A DNA stretch of 64,000 nt from Cellvibrionaceae bacterium 1162T.S.0a.05. Its GTDB lineage: Bacteria > Pseudomonadota > Gammaproteobacteria > Pseudomonadales > Cellvibrionaceae. The notes beneath the pieces are model-generated. The model saw nothing but the letters and a program-made list of their open reading frames with translations. It did no database searches and had not been told where the DNA came from. This document shows positions 33,695 to 43,136 of the stretch, in pieces (positions within the stretch are counted from its first letter, which is position 1; every line of letters starts with the position of its first letter). A program made the position numbers and the translations under genes. The stretch is taken from NCBI GenBank assembly GCA_000964245.1, contig LANB01000001.1:971501-1035500 (forward strand), read 5' to 3'.

Positions 33695-35249
33695 TTTCGA
33701 TATTTTCCAAACACCACCTCGCACGCTGCAGGGTCGCTTGTTGCGCCTCGGCTTCTTGCTTATCCCAAGCCCTAAAAAGCATTGCAATACGCGGATTTAC
33801 CGATAAGGTTTCGCGATGTTCATTCATGAAATACCAATATAGGCTATTCAGGGGGCAGGCATTCTCGCCATACTTTTCCTTGTGGTCATAGCTGCAACGT
33901 TGACAATAGTCACTCATTTTATTCACATAATTTGCACTCGCGCAGTACGGTTTTGTGGCCACCCAACCCCCATCGGCGAACTGGCTCATTCCTCGAGTAT
34001 TGGGAAGCTCCACCCATTCAATGGCATCGATATAAATACCGAGATACCAGGCATCGACTTCTTCAGGGTGAATACCCGTTAACAAACAAAAGTTGCCAGT
34101 AATCATTAAGCGTTGAATATGGTGCGCGTAGGCATGGGTCAATGATTGGCTGATAGCATTCCTCATACAAAGCATTTGAGTATCGGCTGTCCAAAAAAAT
34201 GCCGGGAGTTTACGCGTTGCGTGCAGGTAATTTTGTTGCTGATAATCCGGCATATTGGACCAATAGACCGCTCGCACATATTCACGCCACCCAAGGATTT
34301 GCCTAACAAATCCCTCGACTTGTGCAAGGTCGATAACACCTCCACTCTTTTCATAGCTCTCGACTGCTCGCGAAATGACGTCCCAAGGGTGCAACATTTT
34401 ACTGTTAAGCGAGAAAGACAAACGAGAATGGTACAAGGACCACTGCGAGGGATGCTCACAAATCATCGCATCCTGAAAGCGCCCGAAGAGAGGTAAGCAG
34501 TGCTCACAGAAAAAATCCAGCAACGCCAAGGACTGCTCTCTTGAGATTGGCCATAGTAGCGTGTCGTCGTGTTGACCAATATAGGGAATTTTGTGTTTTC
34601 TTATTCGCTCAAGGTACGTCGATATATTATTGGAAAACAGCAATGGCTGGGGAATGTTTTTCAGATCCTTGCTTTTTAATTTTTGGCGATTTTCGCTATC
34701 AAAATTCCATTGGCCGCCCAAGGGATTATCGCCATTCATCAAAACCTTAAAACGCTTACGCATTTTTCGATAAAAAGCTTCCATTCGGTTGTGTTGCCCG
34801 GGCTGAATATAATTCTGAATCTCGTTAAAAGGCAATAAAAAATGCTCACTATCATATTCAACCGCTTCTATGTGACTCAATTTTTTCAATTTAAAAAGCT
34901 GTTGACGTAATCGATATTCATCCGGCCTTTGAAATTCAAATTTTTTAATGTCGTATTGTTCAAATAAAGACACCAACAGCTCTCCAAGACTGTCATACTG
35001 TGTCGTCGCATCGAGATTCATATGTAAAACATGATGCCCCTTCGCCATCATAGTAGTGGCAAATATTTCCATTGCGGAGAAAAAGGTACAAAGCTTCTGA
35101 ATATGATGTTTCACATACGTAGCCTCCTGCTTTAACTCCGCAATCACGTATAGCCTTGTGTTATCCGTGGTGCTGAACCAGGTGTGCTGTTCATTGAGCT
35201 GGTCCCCCAATATCAGACGCAGCGTGTCGTAGCGTTTATGTCGTTTCAT
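33687..35249 (-). CDS. Cryptochrome/photolyase family protein, FeS-BCP type
   Basis: 520 aa, full length. DTLRLILGDQLNEQHTWF opens the photolyase-related domain; QWSLYHSRLSFSLNSKMLHP and FVRQILGWREYVR are FAD-binding-region motifs. The end has LPNTRGMSQFADGG, then PYC, CQRC and NACPLNSLYW, the cysteines that bind the [4Fe-4S] cluster in iron-sulfur bacterial cryptochromes/(6-4) photolyases. It would repair (6-4) photoproducts with blue light. The bases 33635-33694 form a tandem repeat at its 3' end. No neighbour of linked function; the MscS gene is divergent. Confidence 0.9.
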   Translation of the reverse strand: MKRHKRYDTLRLILGDQLNEQHTWFSTTDNTRLYVIAELKQEATYVKHHIQKLCTFFSAMEIFATTMMAKGHHVLHMNLDATTQYDSLGELLVSLFEQYDIKKFEFQRPDEYRLRQQLFKLKKLSHIEAVEYDSEHFLLPFNEIQNYIQPGQHNRMEAFYRKMRKRFKVLMNGDNPLGGQWNFDSENRQKLKSKDLKNIPQPLLFSNNISTYLERIRKHKIPYIGQHDDTLLWPISREQSLALLDFFCEHCLPLFGRFQDAMICEHPSQWSLYHSRLSFSLNSKMLHPWDVISRAVESYEKSGGVIDLAQVEGFVRQILGWREYVRAVYWSNMPDYQQQNYLHATRKLPAFFWTADTQMLCMRNAISQSLTHAYAHHIQRLMITGNFCLLTGIHPEEVDAWYLGIYIDAIEWVELPNTRGMSQFADGGWVATKPYCASANYVNKMSDYCQRCSYDHKEKYGENACPLNSLYWYFMNEHRETLSVNPRIAMLFRAWDKQEAEAQQATLQRARWCLENIETL

Positions 35250-35462
35250 TGCCGCCTTGCATTATCATCTTTCGTTTGCTTATGTACGTGAGATTTCGCT
35301 CGCTGTATCACCGCGACGGGAATAAATTCACACTTGAACATAGCAATCACACCCTGACCTTAGGTATCGAACCAAACAGGCCGATTCATAGGGTGCATAT
35401 ATTCATAGTGGGAACAAAACTTGCTGTATACCTTGCGAGCAGATTTGGAAGGTGATATCGCT

Positions 35463-36530
35463 ATGCCCGAATTGAGTCAACTCGGTTTCCTGTCCCAACC
35501 CTTGCCTCTTGTTATTGGAGGAACCGTACTATCTGCCCTGCTTTTAATTGCCATACGCCTCATCATTTTTAACCGTTTACGCAACTGGACAGAGCGCTCG
35601 AAATTTACCGTTGATAGCGTACTTGTGAGCGCACTTTCGCTGCCATTGAGCCTGATCACGCTTGCCTTATTATTGGGCATAATCAAATACTTGCTCGAAT
35701 ACACGGCACTCATTTCACAGGGTGACCTGGCCTGGTCTAAAACAGCAATCGTCGTGCTTTGCCTATGCGCCCTGGTTCTTTTCTGCGATCGTTTTGTGAA
35801 TGGCCTGATCGCGAGTTATTCGCGCAAAACAACCAGCTTCAAAAATAGCGCCAGCATCATTCAAGGCGTTGCGCGCGGTTTAATATTTTGTATTGGTACG
35901 CTGGTTCTACTTGGCACCCTTGGTATTTCCATTACTCCGATTGTCGCGTCACTGGGCATTACTTCTTTAGCGGTTGCCCTAGCCTTACAGCCCACCCTGG
36001 AAAACTTCTTTTCAGGCGTACAATTGGTTGTCGACAAACCCATCCGGGTCGGAGATTTTATCGAACTTGAGTCCGGGGAGCAGGGCTTTGTTGAGAGAAT
36101 CGGCTGGCGATCGACCTGGATCAAAATGCTGCCCAACAACACCATTATCGTGCCGAACAGTGTTCTTTCAAAATCCAAAATTGTGAATTATTTCTATCCT
36201 GAGAAAGAACTCAGCGTCCCGGTGGAAGTTGGCGTCCACTACAGTTCTGACCTGGAATTTGTTGAAAAAGTGACATTGGAAGTTGCCAAAGAAATCCTGG
36301 TTTCACACAAATGGGGGGTTGATAACTATGAAACCTTCGTTGTCTACCATACTTTTGATAGCTCAAGTATCAATTTCACCGTTATGCTTCGCGCAAAAGA
36401 ATATTTTAATCGTTTTTGGCTAAAGTCAGCCTTTATCAAAGCACTGCACAAACGCTTTGCAGAAGAGGGTATCGTAATTCCTTACCCTATTCGCGCACTG
36501 AATACCGAACAAGAGAAAGCCAAATTCTGA
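35463..36530 (+). CDS. MscS family mechanosensitive channel protein
   Basis: 355 aa from the ATG at 35463, which follows GGAAGGTGAT; an upstream in-frame start at 35421 lacks this. Several helices precede the pore: LPLVIGGTVLSALLLIAIRL, LPLSLITLALLLGIIKYLLE, AIVVLCLCALVLF and GLIFCIGTLVLLGTLGI. The pore helix and vestibule match the family: GITSLAVALALQPTLENFFS, GVQLVVDKPIRVGDFIELES, then QGFVERIGWRSTWIKMLPNN, TIIVPNSVLSKSKIVNYF. It would open under membrane tension and protect from hypo-osmotic shock. Lone gene. Confidence 0.9.
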   Translation: MPELSQLGFLSQPLPLVIGGTVLSALLLIAIRLIIFNRLRNWTERSKFTVDSVLVSALSLPLSLITLALLLGIIKYLLEYTALISQGDLAWSKTAIVVLCLCALVLFCDRFVNGLIASYSRKTTSFKNSASIIQGVARGLIFCIGTLVLLGTLGISITPIVASLGITSLAVALALQPTLENFFSGVQLVVDKPIRVGDFIELESGEQGFVERIGWRSTWIKMLPNNTIIVPNSVLSKSKIVNYFYPEKELSVPVEVGVHYSSDLEFVEKVTLEVAKEILVSHKWGVDNYETFVVYHTFDSSSINFTVMLRAKEYFNRFWLKSAFIKALHKRFAEEGIVIPYPIRALNTEQEKAKF

Positions 36531-36831
36531 CTTTAAATCGCTTCCCCCTTGGCATCAATAAAATAGCGAGAAAAGATAATTTGAAATATGGGAATAGACT
36601 TTATATCTCTATTATAAATATGATTCAAACCTGTCCGTAACCTCTCTGGCCACCACAAAAAATGTGTTAATTTGTGCGCCAACCTCAGTCAAATGCAATC
36701 AGTGTTTTCAGTTTCAGCCTACTAATTAAGCGCTTATTTCTTTATAAGCGCTTCGGCTGCGAGCTATAATGATTCTTTCGGTAGTGCAAGCTTAAACCGA
36801 ATTTTTCAAAAAATAATACAGAATCATCACA
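36531..36831. other. Intergenic region with an inverted repeat
   Basis: Between the MscS gene and the PAS/GGDEF/EAL gene. AT-rich, no gene. A perfect ten-base inverted repeat sits at 36728-36753. Confidence 0.5.
36728..36753. promoter_or_regulatory. Perfect inverted repeat upstream of the GGDEF/EAL gene
   Basis: AAGCGCTTAT, a six-base spacer (TTCTTT) and ATAAGCGCTT. It ends 78 bases before the start codon at 36832. No T-run follows, so an operator or a leader hairpin is more likely than a terminator. Confidence 0.5.
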
Positions 36832-39738
36832 ATGAAGTCGTCTTCATCTACATCAACTCGTCAGTCGAGAAATGATATAAACGTAGTTTCAGAATGCACC
36901 CTGTTGATATCAGAAAAGGGTGAGATTCTCTCGGCCAATACTTTGGCTGTCGATTTTTTTGAAGCAAAACACCTTGATGATATTCGGCTAAGAAATATAG
37001 ACCAGTTTATTCACCCCGAAGACAAAGACCATTTAATTCCTTTATTGTTGCAACTATCACTTAACAATGCAGCTTCAGCAACGATCAGGCTTGTTTCGTT
37101 AAAGAACAAGCAATTCAATGTACGAATTATTTTAACACCTAACCTGCTCAACAATACCAATGAAGGCCCTTTTCATTGCGTTTTCCGCAATATTGAACAC
37201 GAGGTTAAGCTTTCCGAGGAATTACAATTAAGCAATCTACGGCATGCAGAATCACAGGCTCGTGCAAAACTAGGCAGTTGGGAGCGTAACCTTGCTACCC
37301 AAAAAGCAATTTGGTCCAAAGAGATGTACCGTTTATTCGGGCTTGATTCGAATAACGAGCCACCGGATTTCAAGACAGTCGCGAATATGATTCACCCGGA
37401 AGACAGGCAGGAATTCATTGACCTCCATGACAAAGCAATCAAGGAAGAATTAAATTACTCGATGGACGCTCGCCTCGTCAGAAAAGACGGCGATATAATC
37501 TGGATAGAAGCCCGCAGTGAAATTATGACCCTCGATGATGGCATCACTCGTATTGTACGGGGGACAGCCCAGGATATTACTGCACGAAAACTGGTGGAAG
37601 CCAAGTTAAAAGTCAGGGAAGAAAACCTGGCAACATTTCAAACTCGCGCCAAAATAAGTAATTGGCAGTACGATATACGCTCAGATATTCTCACGGGTTC
37701 AGACGAGTTTTTCCGACTCATCGAACAAGACCCAATGCAACAGCAAGTTGATAAGGCACTTTTCCTCGAAAATGTACACCCTGATGATGTTAGCAAAACT
37801 CAAGCACATATTGAAAGAATACGCACACACGTAGGCAAGCACGGCAACACCATTCGCCTGGTTCTCAAAAATGGAAGTATTCGCTGGATTCAAGGCTTTG
37901 AAGAAACATTCGCAGATGAACAAGGGCGACCTTATTTAGTCATTGGCACAATGCAGGATGTCAGCGAAAGAATTGAAGCTGAAAACAAGCTCCAATCCAT
38001 GCGCGACTTATTAGAGACATCTCAAGCTATCGCCAAGCTCGGTGGATGGGAAGTTGACTTAAACACAAAGATGTTTGTTTTTACTAAAGAAATATATCAT
38101 ATACTCGAAACCACCCCGGAGAAATACGCTCCAACTTTTTATGAAGGCCTCGAACGCTATACACCTGAGTCGCAGAAACGCATAAAGAATCATTTCGTTA
38201 ACGCACTGGAACTGGGTGAGAATTTTGACGATGAATTTCAGGTATACACCTTTAAAGGAAATATTATTGATGTCAGGGTTACATGCAATGTTATCTCCGA
38301 AAACAATAAACCTTCCAAACTTACTGGTATCCTGCAAAACATAAGTGAGCAAAAACGTTCGCAAAGACTGCTGGAAAACGCCAATATTCAACTGGAAGAC
38401 AAGAACAAATCTCTGGAGCGCATTGCAAATTATGATGCGTTAACCCACCTTCCCAATCGCGTTTTGCTTTCCGATCGCTTACACCAGGCCACAATTCAAA
38501 GCCAACGGCATGAAAAATCGTTTGCTGTTGCATTTCTTGATCTCGATGGCTTTAAAACCATTAATGACAAGTATGGCCACAGTTTTGGCGATGAACTTCT
38601 GGTCAAGCTTGCAGGGAGACTGAAATCAAGCTTACGCGAATGCGATACTCTCGCCAGAATAGGCGGCGATGAGTTTGTTGTCATTCTTACTGACCTGACC
38701 ACCCCCAACAGTTTCGAGCCTATGGTTCACCGACTTCTGGAGGCAGCCTCAAGGCCTGTTATTTTGCATGGTCATGAGCTTCAGGTTTCAGCCAGTATTG
38801 GTGTAACACTATATCCCGATGACAAAGCTAACGCAGAACAACTTCTTCGGCATGCCGACCAGGCAATGTACCTTGCGAAACAGGCAGGCAAAAACCAGTT
38901 TCACCTCTTTGATGTTCATAATGATACACAGGTGAAGTCCTACCATGAGGAACTCGATAGAATTCGCAGTGCCTTTTATTCGCATGAATTGATGCTTTTT
39001 TATCAACCCAAGGTCAACCTGAATACATTTGAAATTATCGGTGTTGAAGCACTTCTTCGTTGGCAGCATCCGTCGCGTGGCGTGGTTTCACCTTTGGATT
39101 TTTTACCCATCGTGCAAGATAATATTTTTAGTATTATTCTGGGCGAATGGGTTATCGATTCCGCACTTAGCCAACTTGAACTTTGGTCGCTGCAAGGCAT
39201 TACTACTAACATGAGTGTGAATGTCGGTGCGACGCAATTACAACGGAAGGATTTTGTCCCTAAATTAAAAGCAATTTTGGCTCGACATACCGATGTCAAC
39301 CCAAACCAATTGGAATTGGAAATTCTTGAGGTCAGCGCAATTAATGATATCGCTGAAACAACAAATATTATCAAAAGCTGTCAGGCACTCGGGGTCACCT
39401 TCGCTTTGGATGACTTTGGTACGGGGTATTCTTCTTTAAGCTATCTGAAGCAACTTCCCGCAGATCTAATAAAAATCGATCAATCTTTTGTCAGCGGCAT
39501 GCTGGAAAACAAGGAAGACCACTCTATTGTAGAGGGTGTTATCGGCCTTTCGGAAACGTTCAAAAAGCACGTAATTGCTGAGGGTGTCGAGACTGAAGCG
39601 CATTGTGAAGAATTACGCTCCATCGGCTGCGAACTCGCACAAGGCTTTGGCATTTCGAAACCCATGCCTGCTCATGAATTCCCCGAGTGGTGTAGAAAGT
39701 GGAATCAAAGCCACGCCGCGACAATTAAAGAGCTTTGA
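36832..39738 (+). CDS. PAS-PAS-PAS-PAS-GGDEF-EAL c-di-GMP regulatory protein
   Basis: 968 aa, cytoplasmic. Four PAS/PAC domains fill about 15-520 (recurrent D-G-x-x-x-W-I and GTxQDITxRK endings: IWIEARSEIM, RGTAQDITARK, GTMQDVSERIE, ILQNISEQK). The GGDEF domain at about 535-695 has RIGGDEFVVIL and RECD five residues before it, an inhibitory I-site. The EAL domain at about 715-955 has VEALLRWQHP, DDFGTGYSSLSYLKQL, KIDQSFV and VIAEGVETEAH, all needed for phosphodiesterase activity. Both domains look competent; which one dominates needs testing. Not in an operon. Ribosome binding site is weak. Confidence 0.9.
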   Translation: MKSSSSTSTRQSRNDINVVSECTLLISEKGEILSANTLAVDFFEAKHLDDIRLRNIDQFIHPEDKDHLIPLLLQLSLNNAASATIRLVSLKNKQFNVRIILTPNLLNNTNEGPFHCVFRNIEHEVKLSEELQLSNLRHAESQARAKLGSWERNLATQKAIWSKEMYRLFGLDSNNEPPDFKTVANMIHPEDRQEFIDLHDKAIKEELNYSMDARLVRKDGDIIWIEARSEIMTLDDGITRIVRGTAQDITARKLVEAKLKVREENLATFQTRAKISNWQYDIRSDILTGSDEFFRLIEQDPMQQQVDKALFLENVHPDDVSKTQAHIERIRTHVGKHGNTIRLVLKNGSIRWIQGFEETFADEQGRPYLVIGTMQDVSERIEAENKLQSMRDLLETSQAIAKLGGWEVDLNTKMFVFTKEIYHILETTPEKYAPTFYEGLERYTPESQKRIKNHFVNALELGENFDDEFQVYTFKGNIIDVRVTCNVISENNKPSKLTGILQNISEQKRSQRLLENANIQLEDKNKSLERIANYDALTHLPNRVLLSDRLHQATIQSQRHEKSFAVAFLDLDGFKTINDKYGHSFGDELLVKLAGRLKSSLRECDTLARIGGDEFVVILTDLTTPNSFEPMVHRLLEAASRPVILHGHELQVSASIGVTLYPDDKANAEQLLRHADQAMYLAKQAGKNQFHLFDVHNDTQVKSYHEELDRIRSAFYSHELMLFYQPKVNLNTFEIIGVEALLRWQHPSRGVVSPLDFLPIVQDNIFSIILGEWVIDSALSQLELWSLQGITTNMSVNVGATQLQRKDFVPKLKAILARHTDVNPNQLELEILEVSAINDIAETTNIIKSCQALGVTFALDDFGTGYSSLSYLKQLPADLIKIDQSFVSGMLENKEDHSIVEGVIGLSETFKKHVIAEGVETEAHCEELRSIGCELAQGFGISKPMPAHEFPEWCRKWNQSHAATIKEL

Positions 39739-39769
39739 ATGGCAGAAAAGTAAGAGCCGGACGCAATTC

Positions 39770-40489
39770 TTAAACTCCCCATTGCGGTGCTTCAAGTTTG
39801 TTGAGCGCCTCTTCCATAAGCTTATTCCAGCACTTTCGCAAGTTCGCCAGGTACTTGTCGTCTGCGTCAAACGAAAGGTAACGACCCGGCTGTAAGGTGC
39901 CGCAATCCAGAACATAAAGCTCGAAGGGGGGGCCAACAGTCAGGTTACTTTTAACGGTTGCATCCATGGAGACAAGCGCACCCAGTACGGCCCTATCCAC
40001 ATCCATATCTTCACGAATGGCGCGGTCCAGAATGGGCTTGCCATACTTGGTTTCCCCGATTTGTAAAAACGGCACTTGAGACGAGCTGGCTATAAAATTC
40101 CCCTGCGAATACACCATATGGAGTTCAGGGCTACTTCCCATAATTTCACCCGCAAACAGGAACGTGGACTCGTAAACAGGGCCACCGCCAGTGTTCTTCT
40201 TCTGGCACTCAACACTGAGTTTACCGAGGTACTCCGATGCCTCAGGCATGCTTTTAACGCTTAACAGGTTCACGGGGGTCGCTTCGCGGATATCCCGCTC
40301 AATGGCCGTCACCACGGCTTGCGTGGTTGCGAGGTTGCCTGCGCTACAAAGCACAAACTGGCGCTCACCCGGCACACCGTAGCGCCACATTTTGCTGTAG
40401 GAACTTATGTTATCGACTCCAGCACTGGTTCTGGAGTCCGACATGAGAATTATGTGCTGTTTGAGTTTAATGCCCAGGCAATATGTCAT
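39770..40489 (-). CDS. Anbu/BPH proteasome-like peptidase
   Basis: 239 aa. MTYCLGIKLKQHIILMSDSR, then TSAGVDNISSYSKM, is the Anbu N-terminus; the Thr that serves as the nucleophile after the N-terminal Met is the second residue. SAGNLATTQAVV and YGKPILDRAI are family elements. Anbu is the predicted ancestor of the 20S/HslV beta subunits and forms open helical assemblies. In other bacteria the gene stands with genes for an ATP-grasp protein, an alpha-E protein and a transglutaminase; none is here within several kb. It faces the GGDEF/EAL gene convergently. Confidence 0.88.
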   Translation of the reverse strand: MTYCLGIKLKQHIILMSDSRTSAGVDNISSYSKMWRYGVPGERQFVLCSAGNLATTQAVVTAIERDIREATPVNLLSVKSMPEASEYLGKLSVECQKKNTGGGPVYESTFLFAGEIMGSSPELHMVYSQGNFIASSSQVPFLQIGETKYGKPILDRAIREDMDVDRAVLGALVSMDATVKSNLTVGPPFELYVLDCGTLQPGRYLSFDADDKYLANLRKCWNKLMEEALNKLEAPQWGV

Positions 40490-40954
40490 TTTAGTACTTA
40501 CTCTATTTCCCCTGGATTAGAAGGGCGCTTGAAAATGCCGTGCTAATTTACCGTTAGCTGGGACAGACATCAATCCCGTCGGCGCAATTCATTCTGAGGC
40601 AGCAATTTCCGATTCAGCAGTGGGCAACCGACCCCTCCAGACACAGCGATAACAGGCGTCCAGCACTGTAGACCGTTGTATTTCCCAGGTATGGAAGCAA
40701 ATTACATTCAGGGGCCAGCAACAGTGGCGATAAGTTAAGTATTCAGTACTACCAGATTGCCTAAACCCGCACCTTTGGAAATCCAGCTTGCCCGTTAACC
40801 TGGTGATTGACCCGGTGATTGACCCGGTGATTAACACACAATCAGCATTAGTGCTGCATTAGTAAAATGCTTGTAGAGAGTGAGCAGGCCATTATTTCTA
40901 TTTCGCGGTAGATAGAAATCTGTTTTTTGCGAATTCACCTAAACCGTATTCGAA
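40490..40954. other. Intergenic region with short direct repeats
   Basis: 465 bases between the Anbu gene and the REC-GGDEF-EAL gene, both on the minus strand. An 82-codon minus-strand reading frame here (40589-40837) lacks a ribosome binding site and a credible protein, and its 5' end is made of the repeat at 40802-40832. Probably holds the Anbu promoter. Confidence 0.45.
40802..40832. repeat. 12-base tandem repeat, about 2.5 copies
   Basis: GGTGATTGACCC at 40802-40813 is followed by the same sequence at 40814-40825 and a third, diverged start GGTGATTAAC. Intergenic. Confidence 0.75.
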
Positions 40955-42673
40955 CTATTTCTGATTGACCTTACGCAGCTTTTTCTTCGTGTTGAAATAG
41001 CTCGAGAAAGCTTCAACCGAAATTGGTTTGGAGAAAAAATATCCCTGCATATTATCAATATGCATTGAACTGCAAAGTTCCAACTGCTCTTTCGTTTCTA
41101 CGCCCTCAACCGTTACCTTCAAACCAAGAGCATGTAACATGGTACATAAGCCACTGAAAAGGGCGTTTGATTTCCCTTCAGCACTATCTTCCGGAAGTAT
41201 CGACTTATCAATTTTGACCGTATCGATAGGAAACACTCTTAAGTGTGATATGGATGAAAACCCTGTTCCAAAATCATCCAGGGCAACACGACATCCCAGC
41301 TCGTGAAGACCATTAATACTCCTGATAATTTGGCTGGCATTACCCAAAAAAGCGGTCTCAGTAATCTCCAGTTGTATATTGGCTGGATTTAATTGATATT
41401 TGTCAATTTCCGAGCTAATAAAATTTACCAGATTCTTTTCTGATAATTGCTTTGGCGATAAATTTATAGAAATAAATAAATCCGGGCTCAACGACTTATC
41501 CCATTCGGCGAGCTGCTTGAACGCGTTGGAGGCAACCCACTCACCAATTTCGAGAATTAAATGTGAATCTTCTGCAATAGAAATAAATTTATCGGGTGTA
41601 TTCACTTTGCCGTTGTAATGCCATCTAAGCAACGCTTCACCGCCAATGATTTGTTGCGTTTTTCCAGAAAGAATTGGCTGATAAAGTAAAAACAAGTCAT
41701 TATCAAAATCAGAATCTCGCAGGTCTTGCTCAACCAGAAACCGATGAGAGAATTGTTTCTGCATCTGTGACTCAAAAAAGCAAATACAATTCTTACCCTT
41801 CCGCTTGGCGCGATACATCGCGATATCGGCTTGCTTGTATAGATCAGAGGCGGTGTTTGCATTGTCCGGGTGGATAGCGATACCAATGCTGATGCTGGAA
41901 CTGATATTCTGCCCTTCTATTTGATAGGGCTTAATAAATATATTTTTCACCCTGGTCGCGATTGAATTAGCCGTTTTTATATCCTTACAGTTTGCGACAG
42001 CTATTGCGAACTCATCGCCTCCGAGGCGACAAAAGAGTTCATCGCCTCGCAAACAACTTCGAACCCGATCTACTGCGCGCTTTAGCATGAGATCGCCAAT
42101 GTCATGCCCATAGGTGTCATTTATAAATTTAAAATTATCTATATCAAACAAGATGAGTGCGACTTTGTGTTCATTCCGAACGTTGCCGGTCACTGCCAGC
42201 TTTAAGGTTTCATCAAACAGATAGCGATTTGCCAAACCGGTGAGGGCATCACGCTCGGCCATCTGTTTTACCTGACGGTAACTCGCCCACAATTCTTTTT
42301 CGAGCTCAAAGCGGGTGTGGGAATGGGCGATTGCACGCATCAACCTGGAGCGGCTAATTTCGTTTTTAGGAATAAAATCCTGAGCACCTGACTTTAAGCA
42401 CTCGAGTGCAAGTTCTTCATCTTCGCAGGTACTCATCATCACAATGGCAACGCTTGACTCTCGCGGCAAGCAGCGCAGCTCTCTCAACATTTCTATGCCA
42501 TCGCGCTGAGGCATTCTGTAGTCAAGGAGAACCATATCGAAATGGTCAAGATTGTAAGCCTCGACACCTTCGTCGACTGTCGTTGCTTCAGTAATTGCAA
42601 TATCGGGCCCTTTTAGCAAACGCTTAAGCCTTTCGCGATCTACTGCATCATCATCAACAACCAATACTTTCAT
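40955..42673 (-). CDS. REC-GGDEF-EAL response regulator
   Basis: 572 aa; the start is MKVLVVDDDAVDRERLKRLL at 42673, since longer readings enter the upstream gene. A receiver domain at 1-120 (DDDAVD, phospho-acceptor in MVLLDYRMPQRDG) is followed by a GGDEF domain (about 165-325, CRLGGDEFAIAV) and an EAL domain (about 340-570, GGEALLRWHYNG, DDFGTGFSSISHLRV, KIDKSIL, VTVEGVETKEQ). Both catalytic sites look intact. Terminal gene of a four-gene operon with a single-domain receiver, histidine kinase and periplasmic binding protein; the gap to the receiver gene is 14 bases. Output is probably c-di-GMP turnover set by the phosphorelay. Confidence 0.9.
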   Translation of the reverse strand: MKVLVVDDDAVDRERLKRLLKGPDIAITEATTVDEGVEAYNLDHFDMVLLDYRMPQRDGIEMLRELRCLPRESSVAIVMMSTCEDEELALECLKSGAQDFIPKNEISRSRLMRAIAHSHTRFELEKELWASYRQVKQMAERDALTGLANRYLFDETLKLAVTGNVRNEHKVALILFDIDNFKFINDTYGHDIGDLMLKRAVDRVRSCLRGDELFCRLGGDEFAIAVANCKDIKTANSIATRVKNIFIKPYQIEGQNISSSISIGIAIHPDNANTASDLYKQADIAMYRAKRKGKNCICFFESQMQKQFSHRFLVEQDLRDSDFDNDLFLLYQPILSGKTQQIIGGEALLRWHYNGKVNTPDKFISIAEDSHLILEIGEWVASNAFKQLAEWDKSLSPDLFISINLSPKQLSEKNLVNFISSEIDKYQLNPANIQLEITETAFLGNASQIIRSINGLHELGCRVALDDFGTGFSSISHLRVFPIDTVKIDKSILPEDSAEGKSNALFSGLCTMLHALGLKVTVEGVETKEQLELCSSMHIDNMQGYFFSKPISVEAFSSYFNTKKKLRKVNQK

Positions 42674-42687
42674 ATTCGATACAATTA

Positions 42688-43125
42688 CTATTTGGGAAGG
42701 TGAACAACCTTCCAGTAGCCTTCTAACACATTCACCACATCCATGACACCTTTGCCACATTCCGTTTTCAGGAAATAACCCGCAATATGCTGTTTGTAGG
42801 AAGCAGAGATATCTTCATCGGCACTGGAGGTTGTCAACACAAAAACCACACAATCATGAAGGTCTTTATGACTTCTTAAGATCTCCAGGAATTCGAGCCC
42901 GCCCATAACCGGCATATTTAAGTCTAGTAGAATTAAATAAGGCCGTTTAACTGATCCATTAGTCAACATTTCCAATGCTTCGGCACCATTTTTGGCCCGC
43001 ACAATCGGATTGGCAATACGCTGTTTTTCAAAAGCCCGAACAATCGCCATCACATCCACATCATCGTCTTCGACCAGGAGTATTTTAACAATTCCCTGGT
43101 TCAACATATTTTCATCATTGATCAT
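42688..43125 (-). CDS. Single-domain response regulator (Rcp1-like)
   Basis: 145 aa. Begins MINDENMLNQGIVKILLVED at 43125, where GAGGGGGTGCAAA supplies a strong ribosome binding site. LLVEDDDVD is the acidic triad, LILLDLNMPVMGG the phospho-acceptor Asp, VFVLTTSS the switch Thr and YFLKTE the conserved Lys. No output domain. It lies 11 bases after the kinase stop codon and 14 before the GGDEF/EAL gene and may take phosphate from the kinase or transfer it to that protein. Confidence 0.9.
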   Translation of the reverse strand: MINDENMLNQGIVKILLVEDDDVDVMAIVRAFEKQRIANPIVRAKNGAEALEMLTNGSVKRPYLILLDLNMPVMGGLEFLEILRSHKDLHDCVVFVLTTSSADEDISASYKQHIAGYFLKTECGKGVMDVVNVLEGYWKVVHLPK

Positions 43126-43136
43126 TTTGCACCCCC

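Noticed and set aside
33458-33775. Plus-strand frame covering the 15-base repeats
   Set aside because: A repeat of length divisible by three stays open in several frames; the FRFTAF-like repeated peptide is an artefact of it, and both flanking genes are well supported.
40589-40837. 82-codon minus-strand frame in the Anbu upstream gap
   Set aside because: Its N-terminus is just the translated tandem repeat, the rest is unlike any protein, and no ribosome binding site is seen.
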